DNA of 39,452 nucleotides from assembly GCA_022652985.1 (NCBI GenBank), contig JALCRY010000018.1:1-39452 (forward strand), written 5' to 3'. Under the pieces are notes generated by a model. The model had not been told where the DNA came from. It did not search any database and worked only from the letters and a program-made list of their open reading frames with translations. Numbering within the stretch: position 1 is the first letter of the stretch; every line of letters begins with the position of its first letter. This document shows, piece after piece, positions 7,709-14,215 of the stretch. The position numbers and the translations under genes are program-made. Origin of the DNA: Eubacteriaceae bacterium. Its GTDB lineage: Bacteria > Bacillota > Clostridia > Peptostreptococcales > Anaerovoracaceae.

Positions 7709-8714
7709 TGCCGTAAACCTCAGGCCAGACCAGCTTCAAAATATAACGGTACGCCTCGTCCCATCTGTCATTCGGCTTGAGCTGAAACAGATCATGAGGC
7801 AGCACATACACGTGCCCCGCCTTAACTGCGGAAAGCTTCTTCCAGGCGGCATTGCTGCCCATCGCCGAGTATATCGATTTCATGGCCCCGCTCTCGTTCG
7901 GCCCCATGACCGTGATGAAAATGTAATCCGGATCTGCGGCAATGACCGATTCCGCGCTCAGTTTTTCCAGTGATTTATTGCCTTCCGCGACATTTTTTAT
8001 TCCCGCGCTCGCGAGAATATCACACGCGACATTGTCTCTGACTTTGACATCCACACCCGATGAATACGCGCGCAGCACCAGAGCCGTCGGCATCGTATCT
8101 TCCTTCGGCACCTTGTTCAAAAGCTTGCTGATGCGTGCGATCACATCGGTGCCGTTCTTCTTATACAGATCCTTCCTCCCGGTAATATCGCAGAAATCTC
8201 CGAGAACCTGCAGATATTCCTTCGGCGACGCGACATCCGCTTTGTATACAGCAATGCCCCTGTCCTCCAGCAGTTCGGCCAGCTTCCGGTGATTCTCAAG
8301 ATTCGGAGTAAGTATCACCATATCCGGATCCATCGCCAGGATCTTTTCGGCATCCGGATCCTTAAGCGAACCCACAGTCTTTATGTCATCTGACAGACCG
8401 AGTTCTTTCTTCGACATCATGACCTCCGTGGAAACTCCGTAAAGATCTCCCCCGGCCAGCTGCCAGATATCAGCCAGTGACGTCGACAGCGCCACGACTT
8501 TCTGCGGATCGCTCACTTTTCCGACCAGCCCGACAGAAGTCTGCGCCGTCCCGGCCGCGCTCACAGTCCCGGACGTGCCTGAAGTCCCAGAGGTGCCTGA
8601 AGTCCCGGAGGTGCCTGAAGTCCCGGACGTGCCTGAAGTCCTGAGTGCGCAGCCCGAAAAAACAAGAGCCGCGGATACAATAACAGTAAGAAGCAGTAAT
8701 ACGATGCGTTTCAT
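7701..8714 (-). CDS. Lipoprotein substrate-binding protein of the FecBCD-type importer, with SGT-repeat linker
   Basis: This cluster A (TroA/FhuD/BtuF-type) periplasmic-binding protein is anchored as a lipoprotein. It has a basic and hydrophobic signal, a lipobox (LVFSGC), then a flexible linker with eight SGT tripeptides. The two-lobed binding fold follows (VVALSTSLADIWQLAGG; PDMVILTPNLENHRKLAELLEDRGI; VYVLPHDLFQLKPNDRWDEAYRYI). The start at 8714 is preferred because a GAGGA lies just upstream; in-frame starts at 8720 and 8726 are also possible. First gene of the importer-regulator-asr block. The ligand is probably iron-siderophore, heme or a tetrapyrrole, which cannot be settled by eye. No cobalamin riboswitch was recognised upstream. 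Confidence 0.9.
   Translation of the reverse strand: MKRIVLLLLTVIVSAALVFSGCALRTSGTSGTSGTSGTSGTSGTSGTSGTVSAAGTAQTSVGLVGKVSDPQKVVALSTSLADIWQLAGGDLYGVSTEVMMSKKELGLSDDIKTVGSLKDPDAEKILAMDPDMVILTPNLENHRKLAELLEDRGIAVYKADVASPKEYLQVLGDFCDITGRKDLYKKNGTDVIARISKLLNKVPKEDTMPTALVLRAYSSGVDVKVRDNVACDILASAGIKNVAEGNKSLEKLSAESVIAADPDYIFITVMGPNESGAMKSIYSAMGSNAAWKKLSAVKAGHVYVLPHDLFQLKPNDRWDEAYRYILKLVWPEVYGNE
8565..8636 (-). repeat. Four 18-base tandem repeats encoding (SGT)8
   Basis: Four near-identical 18-base units, each coding SGTSGT with alternating TCA-GGC-ACN and TCC-GGG-ACT codons, lie just after the lipobox cysteine. Any change in unit number stays in frame and changes only linker length. Differences between units are single bases (ACG/ACC, TCC/TCT), which suggests recent duplication. 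Confidence 0.9.
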
Positions 8715-8785
8715 AATCATCCTCATTTCGTAAAAACTGAAATATCTCTATTGCTGTTACCATATCATGGCAGCTCTTTTATTTC

Positions 8786-8801
8786 CGTTGCATTTACAAC
8801 G
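8786..8801. promoter_or_regulatory. Short inverted repeat upstream of the importer operon
   Basis: CGTTG-N6-CAACG lies about 72 bases upstream of the lipoprotein start, in the 140-base gap to the cupin gene. It may be an operator. No clear -35/-10 pair was found here and no Fur-type box was recognised. Confidence 0.25.
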
Positions 8802-8853
8802 CTGTACAAGTTTAGTGCCTCAGGGATCCGGAAAAATTTCGCGTATGCAGCAC

Positions 8854-9291
8854 TTAGACAAGTTTCGCGTATTCGCCGTCCGTCACGGGATCACACCATT
8901 CATTACTGCATTCCTCGCCCGGACACTCCACGGCAATATGACTGAACCAGCTGTCTTTCTTCGCGCCGTGCCAGTGCTTCACTTCTGCCGGTATCGTAAT
9001 GACCATGCCCGGCGCCAGGCTGACTGCATCTTTGCCTTCCTCCTGATACCATCCCTCTCCCGCAGTGCAGATCAGGATCTGCCCGCCACCGCTCTTCGCA
9101 TGATGTATGTGCCAGTTGTTGCGGCAGCCCGGCTCGAATGTCACGTTCGCCAGAAAAACCGGTGCCTTGCCGAATTCCGTCAGCGGGTTCAGAAATGAAT
9201 CCCCGGTAAAGTACTGCGCGAAACCGCTGTTCGGTTCTCCTGTTCCAAAAACATTGACTTTATCAAACTCGTTTTTATCTGTATATTTCAT
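8854..9291 (-). CDS. Cupin-domain protein
   Basis: This 145-residue single-domain cupin has a metal-binding motif 1 in NNWHIHHAKSGGGQILICTAGEG (two His, Gln and a later Glu-like position) and motif 2 in PGMVITIPAEVKHWHGAKKDSWFSHIAVE. It belongs to the small cupins often paired with carboxymuconolactone decarboxylase-like genes, as here, where that gene ends 49 bases upstream. The leader between them is purine-rich on the minus strand, with several ACAGGAAA-like copies that could give more than one ribosome-binding site. Function is unknown; a role in detoxifying reactive or aromatic compounds is inferred from the pairing. Confidence 0.85.
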   Translation of the reverse strand: MKYTDKNEFDKVNVFGTGEPNSGFAQYFTGDSFLNPLTEFGKAPVFLANVTFEPGCRNNWHIHHAKSGGGQILICTAGEGWYQEEGKDAVSLAPGMVITIPAEVKHWHGAKKDSWFSHIAVECPGEECSNEWCDPVTDGEYAKLV

Positions 9292-9340
9292 CTTTCCTGT
9301 CCTTTCCAGTTTCCTGTCTTTGCCTGTTTCCTGTATCTAT

Positions 9341-10153
9341 TTATTTGACCGCCTTCGCTGCAGCTGCATTATTGATGCATGTGACCGCGTTTAGAGAGCG
9401 CGGATATCCGATATACGGAAGGCACTGTGATACAATTTTGATCAGAAACGCCTTATCATTCCCCAGGTTCATATTCCCGCCGGCATGAGCTGTGAGCTGC
9501 GGCTCGCACCCGCCCTGGGCGGCAATAAAGCAGAATGTGATCATCTCGCGCTCTTTAAGATCAAGGCCTTTTCTCGTGTAATAATCACCGAAGCAATTGG
9601 CAGCGAGCCAGCGGTTGATATGCACCGTCTCTGCAGGCCCGCTCTTATAAAACTCTTTCATTCCCGGCCCGAATATATCGACCTGCGCCTGCGCGCCTGC
9701 CTCCAGCCTGCTCTCCATCGTAGTTGTTGCCTGCGGTTCGAGCGGCAGTTCTGTCCCCAGTTTCTCAAGTTCTTCATTGGCAGCCTTTATGAACGGAAAA
9801 GCCCTGCCGAAGCCGCAGTAATCCACCGCCTGATATGTGATTTCTTTTATCTCAGCAGGACTGACTCCCATGTTGACTGCAGCCGGCACCATCTCCCGGA
9901 AAAGATCGATCCCCTGGCATCCGATCAGTGCCGCGAGGACCGCCATGTTCCTCGCCCTGTCATCAAGATCATCATTCTGCGGCACCTCATCAAACATAAA
10001 GTTTTCCAGCCGTTCCGCAAACTCCGGATCTGTTTTCTCCAGCTGCCCGGCAAATCCTCCGCCGGCCTTGGCCTCACCGCCGGCTTTTGCCTCACCGCCT
10101 GCTCCTGCCGCGAACATCCTGCTGCGATATTTCTCTGCATTTTCCGTTAACAT
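9341..10153 (-). CDS. Carboxymuconolactone decarboxylase-family protein, two domains
   Basis: This protein of about 270 residues has two CMD/AhpD-like helical repeats: DDRARNMAVLAALIGCQGIDLFREMVPAAVN near residue 70-100, and LKEREMITFCFIAAQGGCEPQLTAHAGGN near 205-235. The CxxC peroxidatic motif of AhpD is not seen. The N-terminus carries a short AGGEAK duplication, also visible as a direct DNA repeat. The start at 10153 is chosen because AAAGGAG lies nine bases before it; an upstream in-frame ATG at 10174 has no such site. It is first of the CMD-cupin pair and lies behind a MerR-type promoter, so induction by an electrophile or aromatic is likely. The substrate is not known. Confidence 0.88.
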   Translation of the reverse strand: MLTENAEKYRSRMFAAGAGGEAKAGGEAKAGGGFAGQLEKTDPEFAERLENFMFDEVPQNDDLDDRARNMAVLAALIGCQGIDLFREMVPAAVNMGVSPAEIKEITYQAVDYCGFGRAFPFIKAANEELEKLGTELPLEPQATTTMESRLEAGAQAQVDIFGPGMKEFYKSGPAETVHINRWLAANCFGDYYTRKGLDLKEREMITFCFIAAQGGCEPQLTAHAGGNMNLGNDKAFLIKIVSQCLPYIGYPRSLNAVTCINNAAAAKAVK

Positions 10154-10235
10154 TCTATCGACTCCTTTTCCCAATGGTATTTTGATAAATGTAATAATGT
10201 CCGGTCGCGCCGGATCCGATTTTCATCTTTTTATC

Positions 10236-10266
10236 AGCATACAACTTAAAGTTGAGTTTAAGTCAA
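10236..10266 (-). promoter_or_regulatory. MerR-type promoter of the CMD-cupin operon (19-base spacer with dyad)
   Basis: On the minus strand a -35 TTGACT (10266-10261) and a -10 TATGCT (10241-10236) are separated by 19 bases, which is too long for normal sigma70 use. The dyad ACTTAAA-GTTGAG-TTTAAGT (10244-10263; exact seven-base arms) covers the -35 edge and the spacer. Over-long spacers with such a dyad are the mark of MerR-family activators, which untwist the promoter. No MerR gene is in the window. Confidence 0.75.
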
Positions 10267-10312
10267 TGGCTTTTAATAAATAAATTCCTTGGCTTTTGAT
10301 AAATAATCTTCT
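10267..10312. repeat. Two 23-base imperfect tandem repeats
   Basis: Two adjacent copies begin TGGCTTTT(A/G)ATAAATAA at 10267 and 10290. They lie just upstream of the CMD promoter. On the minus strand a 34-codon open stretch (10377-10273) with no start codon runs through them and ends in TAA. It could be the broken tail of a former gene, but nothing identifies it. Confidence 0.5.
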
Positions 10313-10380
10313 TTATTTGCTGTCCTGACAACGGTCACCTCGTTTGCCAAACAGCTTAAAAACAGTGAATTCAAAAATCA

Positions 10381-10550
10381 GGTACCAACTAAAGGAAAAC
10401 CCTCATTTTGGTACTATAAGCAATGGGCTGCAGCGATTGAATGTCTGCTCATTTTCATTTTTCGCCATTTTGGGCGCTTGTTAGTTGCCGCTAACCGCCG
10501 TAGCCCATTGGACAAGGTACCATTCCGATGAAAAAATCGTAAATGGTACC
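10381..10550. repeat. Composite palindromic element built on four GGTAC words (MITE/REP-like, non-coding)
   Basis: Four GGTAC(C/T) words at 10381, 10410, 10516 and 10545 form nested inverted repeats. The left pair makes a 35-base hairpin. The right pair makes GGTACCATT / AATGGTACC with an inner CGAT/ATCG. The two middle words can instead pair with each other around a nine-base stem CAATGGGCT / AGCCCATTG (10421-10429, 10502-10510). Smaller hairpins lie inside (CGCC-ATTTTG-GGCG; TTAG-N6-CTAA). No reading frame of note crosses it. It resembles a transposase-less miniature element or a structured RNA; no known family was recognised. Confidence 0.6.
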
Positions 10551-10560
10551 TTATTTTGAA

Positions 10561-10666
10561 ATCCCGCGAATGCCGCGGGATCATATTGAATTTGTTGATC
10601 CCGCGAATCCCGCGGGATCATCCTGATCATATTGAATTTGTAAATCCCGCGGAGTCCGCGGGATTT
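10561..10666. repeat. Array of three CCGCGGGAT palindromes with a shared spacer word
   Basis: Three hairpins of the form ATCCCGCG-loop-CGCGGGAT lie at 10561-10581, 10597-10619 and 10642-10666. The gaps contain the same word, CATATTGAATTTGT (twice), with an extra short insertion in the second gap. Repeated spacers exclude CRISPR. The array lies 40 bases past the nitrilase stop; its hairpins may also stop transcription. It looks like a REP/BIME-type cluster. Confidence 0.75.
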
Positions 10667-10705
10667 TACTGCATTATATTTTTCGTCCGACGATCACCGG
10701 CCGCC

Positions 10706-11629
10706 TTATTCCTCCGCGACCCACAGATCGAGTACATCCGGTCTCGCATAATGGCCTACTGCGTCAAATTCCATATGACTGGCAGGGACTCTGTCCATGT
10801 CAAGATCGCAGTAGATTATATCCTCTTTGTCCCACACAGGATCGGTCGCGTAATGACCGCTTGGATCCACAACGCAGCTGCCGCCGCGGCATACGGTCTC
10901 CGGAAGTCCGGCGACTTCATCCGGGCAGTGCAGGTCCTGCGGATACATTTCTTTTGTGAAATAGAGATCCGCGTTTATGAACCAGCAGTGTCCTTCTATG
11001 GCGATGTGCTTTATCGTGTCCTGCCATTCCGGGTTGTCGTTGGTGTTTGCGGAAATGTAGATCGTGACGCCCTTCTGGTAAAGCGCGACTCTTGCGAGCG
11101 GCATGTAGCTCTCCCAGCAGATCAGGCAGCCGACCGGGCCCCACGGCGTATCGGCCATCGGGAAGTAGCCTTTGTTGGCGTCGCCCCACACCAGGCGCTC
11201 AGCCCCTGTAGGCTTGAGCTTTCTGTGGCAGGATACGATCTCCCCTTCCGGGGAAATAATTATATTCGAATTGTACAGGGTCGCAGTGACAGCGTCCCTT
11301 TCGGAGAGACCCATGCTGACCCATGCGCCCGCAGCTTTGGCAGCCGCGCACAGTTTGTCGGTCTCCGGGCCCGGGACCACCACTGAATTATCATAATATA
11401 ATTTCCAGTCTTTTCTTCCGTCCTCATTTCTGCTTCCGACTGTAAAGCCGAAAGTGAGTCCGAACGGATATCCCGGAATGAAAAGCTCCGGGAACACGAT
11501 GAGCTCGGCGCCCTCCGCGGCGCTCTCAGCGATCAGCGATACCGCCTTATCAGCGCACGCCGCCTTGTCGAACATTACCGGTGCGGCCTGAATGACGGCC
11601 ACCCTGCAGTTTTTCCTGAGATCTTTCAT
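10706..11629 (-). CDS. Nitrilase (carbon-nitrogen hydrolase family, nitrilase branch)
   Basis: This enzyme of about 307 residues hydrolyses a nitrile to the acid and ammonia. The Glu-Lys-Cys triad is visible: Glu48 in FPELFIPGYP, Lys137 in HRKLKPTGAERLVWG and Cys171 in CLICWESYMPLAR. The CWE-xx-MPL-R block is typical of true nitrilases rather than amidases. The start at 11629 is chosen because AAGGAGG lies eight bases before that ATG; the upstream in-frame ATG at 11650 precedes the ribosome-binding site. It is transcribed away from thrH. An inverted repeat lies in the shared promoter region, and the three-palindrome array lies downstream. Substrate class (aliphatic, arylacetonitrile or cyanide) is not resolved. 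Confidence 0.9.
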   Translation of the reverse strand: MKDLRKNCRVAVIQAAPVMFDKAACADKAVSLIAESAAEGAELIVFPELFIPGYPFGLTFGFTVGSRNEDGRKDWKLYYDNSVVVPGPETDKLCAAAKAAGAWVSMGLSERDAVTATLYNSNIIISPEGEIVSCHRKLKPTGAERLVWGDANKGYFPMADTPWGPVGCLICWESYMPLARVALYQKGVTIYISANTNDNPEWQDTIKHIAIEGHCWFINADLYFTKEMYPQDLHCPDEVAGLPETVCRGGSCVVDPSGHYATDPVWDKEDIIYCDLDMDRVPASHMEFDAVGHYARPDVLDLWVAEE

Positions 11630-11656
11630 GGATCGTTCCTCCTTGTTCATTACTGC

Positions 11657-11674
11657 TTACATAATATCATGTAA
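11657..11674. promoter_or_regulatory. Inverted repeat TTACAT-N6-ATGTAA upstream of the nitrilase gene
   Basis: Perfect six-base arms lie about 28 bases upstream of the nitrilase ATG, in the nitrilase/thrH divergent gap. A TATTAT-like -10 lies within it on the minus strand. It is a candidate operator; no regulator is adjacent. Confidence 0.4.
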
Positions 11675-11716
11675 TCGGATCACGATAAAGCAGTAATGAT
11701 CTGTCGCGTAATCCTA

Positions 11717-11744
11717 TTTACAAACGGCCAGATTCCTTTATAAT
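11717..11744 (+). promoter_or_regulatory. Sigma70-type promoter of thrH
   Basis: TTTACA (11717-11722), a 16-base spacer and TATAAT (11739-11744). Transcription would start near 11751, after the in-frame ATG at 11749, which supports the downstream start at 11785. Confidence 0.65.
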
Positions 11745-11784
11745 TGAGATGTTGGTAAATTTACTTTTAAATATGGAGGAAATT

Positions 11785-12387
11785 ATGGATATTGTATGTT
11801 TGGATATGGAAGGCGTAGTTGTACCTGAGATATGGATCGCTTTTTCTGAAGCGAGCGGGATACCGGAGCTCAAACGCACCACCAGAGACGAACCTGATTA
11901 TGACAAGCTCATGAGATGGCGCATCGGGATCCTCAAGGAGCACGGACTCGGCCTGAAGGAGATCCAGGACACTATCGCAACTATTGATCCGCTTCCGGGC
12001 GCGAGAGAATTCCTTGACAAACTGCGCGAGCAGGGCCAGGCTATCATAGTCAGCGATACATTTACGCAGTTTGCTATGCCGCTCATGAAGAAACTCGGTT
12101 ATCCGACGCTGTTCTGCAACACGCTGGAAGTAGCCGAAAACGGCGAGATCACCGGATTCAAAATGCGCATCAGCGACTCCAAACTCAATACCGTCAAAGG
12201 ACTGCAGTCTATCGGCTTCAATACTATTGCCTCGGGAGACAGCTTCAACGATCTCGGCATGATCCGCGCCAGCAAAGCGGGATTCCTGTTCAGGACAACT
12301 GACCAGATCAAAGCCGACAACCCGGACATTCCGGCGTTCGAAGAATACGACGATCTTCTCGCGGCTATTACTGAGCAGCTCGACTAG
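11785..12387 (+). CDS. thrH: ThrH-like phosphoserine phosphatase / homoserine phosphotransferase (HAD family)
   Basis: This 200-residue HAD hydrolase has motif I LDMEGVVVPEIW (Asp7, with DxE in place of the common DxD, as in ThrH), motif II in IIVSDTF, and motif IV GDSFNDLGMI. The cap region and the phrase PLPGAREFLDKLREQGQAIIVSDTFTQFA (in two parts) fit Pseudomonas ThrH. That enzyme dephosphorylates phosphoserine and can transfer phosphate to homoserine, feeding serine or threonine synthesis. GGAGGA lies four bases before the ATG at 11785. It is followed after 54 bases by an isochorismatase-like gene, probably in one transcript. Confidence 0.9.
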   Translation: MDIVCLDMEGVVVPEIWIAFSEASGIPELKRTTRDEPDYDKLMRWRIGILKEHGLGLKEIQDTIATIDPLPGAREFLDKLREQGQAIIVSDTFTQFAMPLMKKLGYPTLFCNTLEVAENGEITGFKMRISDSKLNTVKGLQSIGFNTIASGDSFNDLGMIRASKAGFLFRTTDQIKADNPDIPAFEEYDDLLAAITEQLD

Positions 12388-12441
12388 CATTTGCAGCGCT
12401 CCGGCTCAGCCATCTGCAGCCCGGGCATTCTGGAGGAATAA

Positions 12442-13020
12442 ATGAATAATTTGAGAATAAACAGAGACGACGCGCTTCTGGTAGTTGTGGACTGCCAGAA
12501 GCGAATGATGCCGATCATCCACGACCATGACGAACTGACCGCAAACATCGTCAAGTTCATCAAAGGCGCCAGGATCCTGGATCTGCCGATCATTACTGTG
12601 CAGGAATATACCGAAGCCCTCGGCGATACGATCGAACCGATCCGCGAGGCGGTCTGCAGTAATGACGGCGGCCCGGACAGTGATTTCTCACCGATCGACA
12701 AGGACGACTTCAGCGCGATGGGATCTGCGGAATTCAGACAGCGTCTCGAAGCATCCGGGAAAAAGACGGTAATACTCGTCGGCATACAGGCGCACATCTG
12801 CCTCATGCTGACAGCGCTGGATCTCAAAGACGCCGGCTTCAATGTTTTCGTCATCTCCGACTGCATCGGCTCGCTCACAAAATCTGACTGCAAAGACGCC
12901 AGACAGCGCATGAGATATGCCGGCATCACGCTGACGTCCCTCGACGCCGCACTCTTTGAAATGGCAGAGCGTTCCAGCTCTCCGGCTTTCAAGCCGCTGA
13001 ACAAACTGGTACAGAAATAA
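12442..13020 (+). CDS. Isochorismatase-family cysteine hydrolase (YcaC/nicotinamidase-like)
   Basis: This 192-residue hydrolase has the Asp-Lys-Cys triad of the isochorismatase-like fold: Asp17 in LLVVVDCQKRM, Lys87 in FSPIDKDDFSA and Cys120 in VGIQAHICLMLTALDL. The cis-peptide-type segment before the cysteine is present. GGAGG lies eight bases before the ATG. The zinc-ligand set of true nicotinamidases is not evident, so an YcaC-like amide or imidate hydrolase is more likely. It follows thrH on the same strand. Confidence 0.88.
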   Translation: MNNLRINRDDALLVVVDCQKRMMPIIHDHDELTANIVKFIKGARILDLPIITVQEYTEALGDTIEPIREAVCSNDGGPDSDFSPIDKDDFSAMGSAEFRQRLEASGKKTVILVGIQAHICLMLTALDLKDAGFNVFVISDCIGSLTKSDCKDARQRMRYAGITLTSLDAALFEMAERSSSPAFKPLNKLVQK

Positions 13021-13081
13021 CTTCGTATCATTTATTTCTCCGACTTTATTTATGATATAATATTGTCAGGGGGAATACTGC

Positions 13082-14215
13082 ATGTACGAGGCGGTAGCGA
13101 TCGAACTTAACACCATTTGCATATTGATCCTTCTGTTCATCATATTCAAGCTCAGAGGCAGCGACAATAGTACGGAAGTGATATGTTTTTTACGTGTCCT
13201 GATATCTGTCCTCGTGGTCCTGTTCATCGATATGCTGTGGGTCATGATCGAAAGCAGCGGCAGGACTTCGCTGATACCGCTCAACAATATTATCAATGTT
13301 ATATATATGGCAGACACCGGAGTCATCGGCTATTTCTGGCTCCGGTTTATCGAATACAAACTCGGCAAGTGGAAATACTTTTCCCGCAGAGCGCGGCTGC
13401 TGCTTCTGCTGCCTATGTTGATCCTGGCGCTCTTCAGCATCACCGCGCCGTTCAACGATCTCCTGTTTTACGTGGATTCCCTGAATGTCTATCACCGCGG
13501 AGATTGGTATCCGCTGCAGCTGGTAGTTTCATACGGCTATCTCGGAGCAGCGTCCTTTCACATCGCCTCCGAGCTCCGGTTCGTCAAGACTACATCGCAG
13601 CGCAACGCGCTTCTTTTCCTGCTGTCGTTTTTGTTTTTCCCGGTAATAGGCGGCCTCATTTCTGTGATTTTTTATGGTCTGCCCGTAGTATGGCCCGCGT
13701 CGACACTGTCTCTCCTGCTGCTCTACATGGACATGCAGGACAGAAGGATATCGACAGACAGCCTGACGAATCTCAATAACAGGAGAAAATTCGACCAGTA
13801 TCTCGAGGACTCTCTTGAACATACCCGCAACATCAGTCTGCTCATCATGGATATCAACAACTTCAAGCATATCAATGATACCTGCGGACATCTCGCAGGT
13901 GATAAAGCCCTGCAGGAAACCGCTGAAATACTCAAGAGCGTCTGCGGCGCATATAACGCATTTTTGTCGAGATACGGAGGCGATGAATTCGCCGTCGTGC
14001 TCATGGGGCGCCGGACAGATGCGGAGCAGCTGAAACAGGACATAAACGATGCCCTGGCCGCCAGGAACCGGGGAAAAGCATCGGCATTCGAAATAAACCT
14101 CAGCATCGGCATTGCCGCACGCGCCGCAGGCAGTACATCAAAATCGCTCATAGATACAGCGGACCGCGAGCTCTATAAAGAGAAAGCCCGCAGCAGAACG
14201 ACATTATTCAGATAA
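13082..14215 (+). CDS. Membrane-bound diguanylate cyclase (GGDEF)
   Basis: This 377-residue protein has about six or seven membrane helices in the first 215 residues (7TM-sensor-like), followed by a GGDEF domain: DSLTNLNNRRKFDQYL, LLIMDINNFKHINDTCGH, and the intact active-site loop RYGGDEF at 297-303. It makes cyclic di-GMP from GTP. The RxxD inhibitory site normally five residues before the loop is replaced by Ala at both key positions, so product inhibition is probably absent. A TATAAT lies at 13056-13061 and AGGGGG precedes the ATG. Its 3' end overlaps the convergent glutamate synthase-like gene by 12 bases. Confidence 0.92.
   Translation: MYEAVAIELNTICILILLFIIFKLRGSDNSTEVICFLRVLISVLVVLFIDMLWVMIESSGRTSLIPLNNIINVIYMADTGVIGYFWLRFIEYKLGKWKYFSRRARLLLLLPMLILALFSITAPFNDLLFYVDSLNVYHRGDWYPLQLVVSYGYLGAASFHIASELRFVKTTSQRNALLFLLSFLFFPVIGGLISVIFYGLPVVWPASTLSLLLLYMDMQDRRISTDSLTNLNNRRKFDQYLEDSLEHTRNISLLIMDINNFKHINDTCGHLAGDKALQETAEILKSVCGAYNAFLSRYGGDEFAVVLMGRRTDAEQLKQDINDALAARNRGKASAFEINLSIGIAARAAGSTSKSLIDTADRELYKEKARSRTTLFR

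Noticed and set aside
8715..8853. Cobalamin or other riboswitch before the importer operon
   Set aside because: Only about 140 bases, with no recognisable B12 box or multi-helix conserved core.
10561..10666. CRISPR array
   Set aside because: Only three units, palindromic cores, and the sequence between them is itself repeated, so there are no unique spacers.
11749..11784. Upstream ATG as thrH start
   Set aside because: It lies at or before the predicted transcription start and has no ribosome-binding site; 11785 has GGAGGA.
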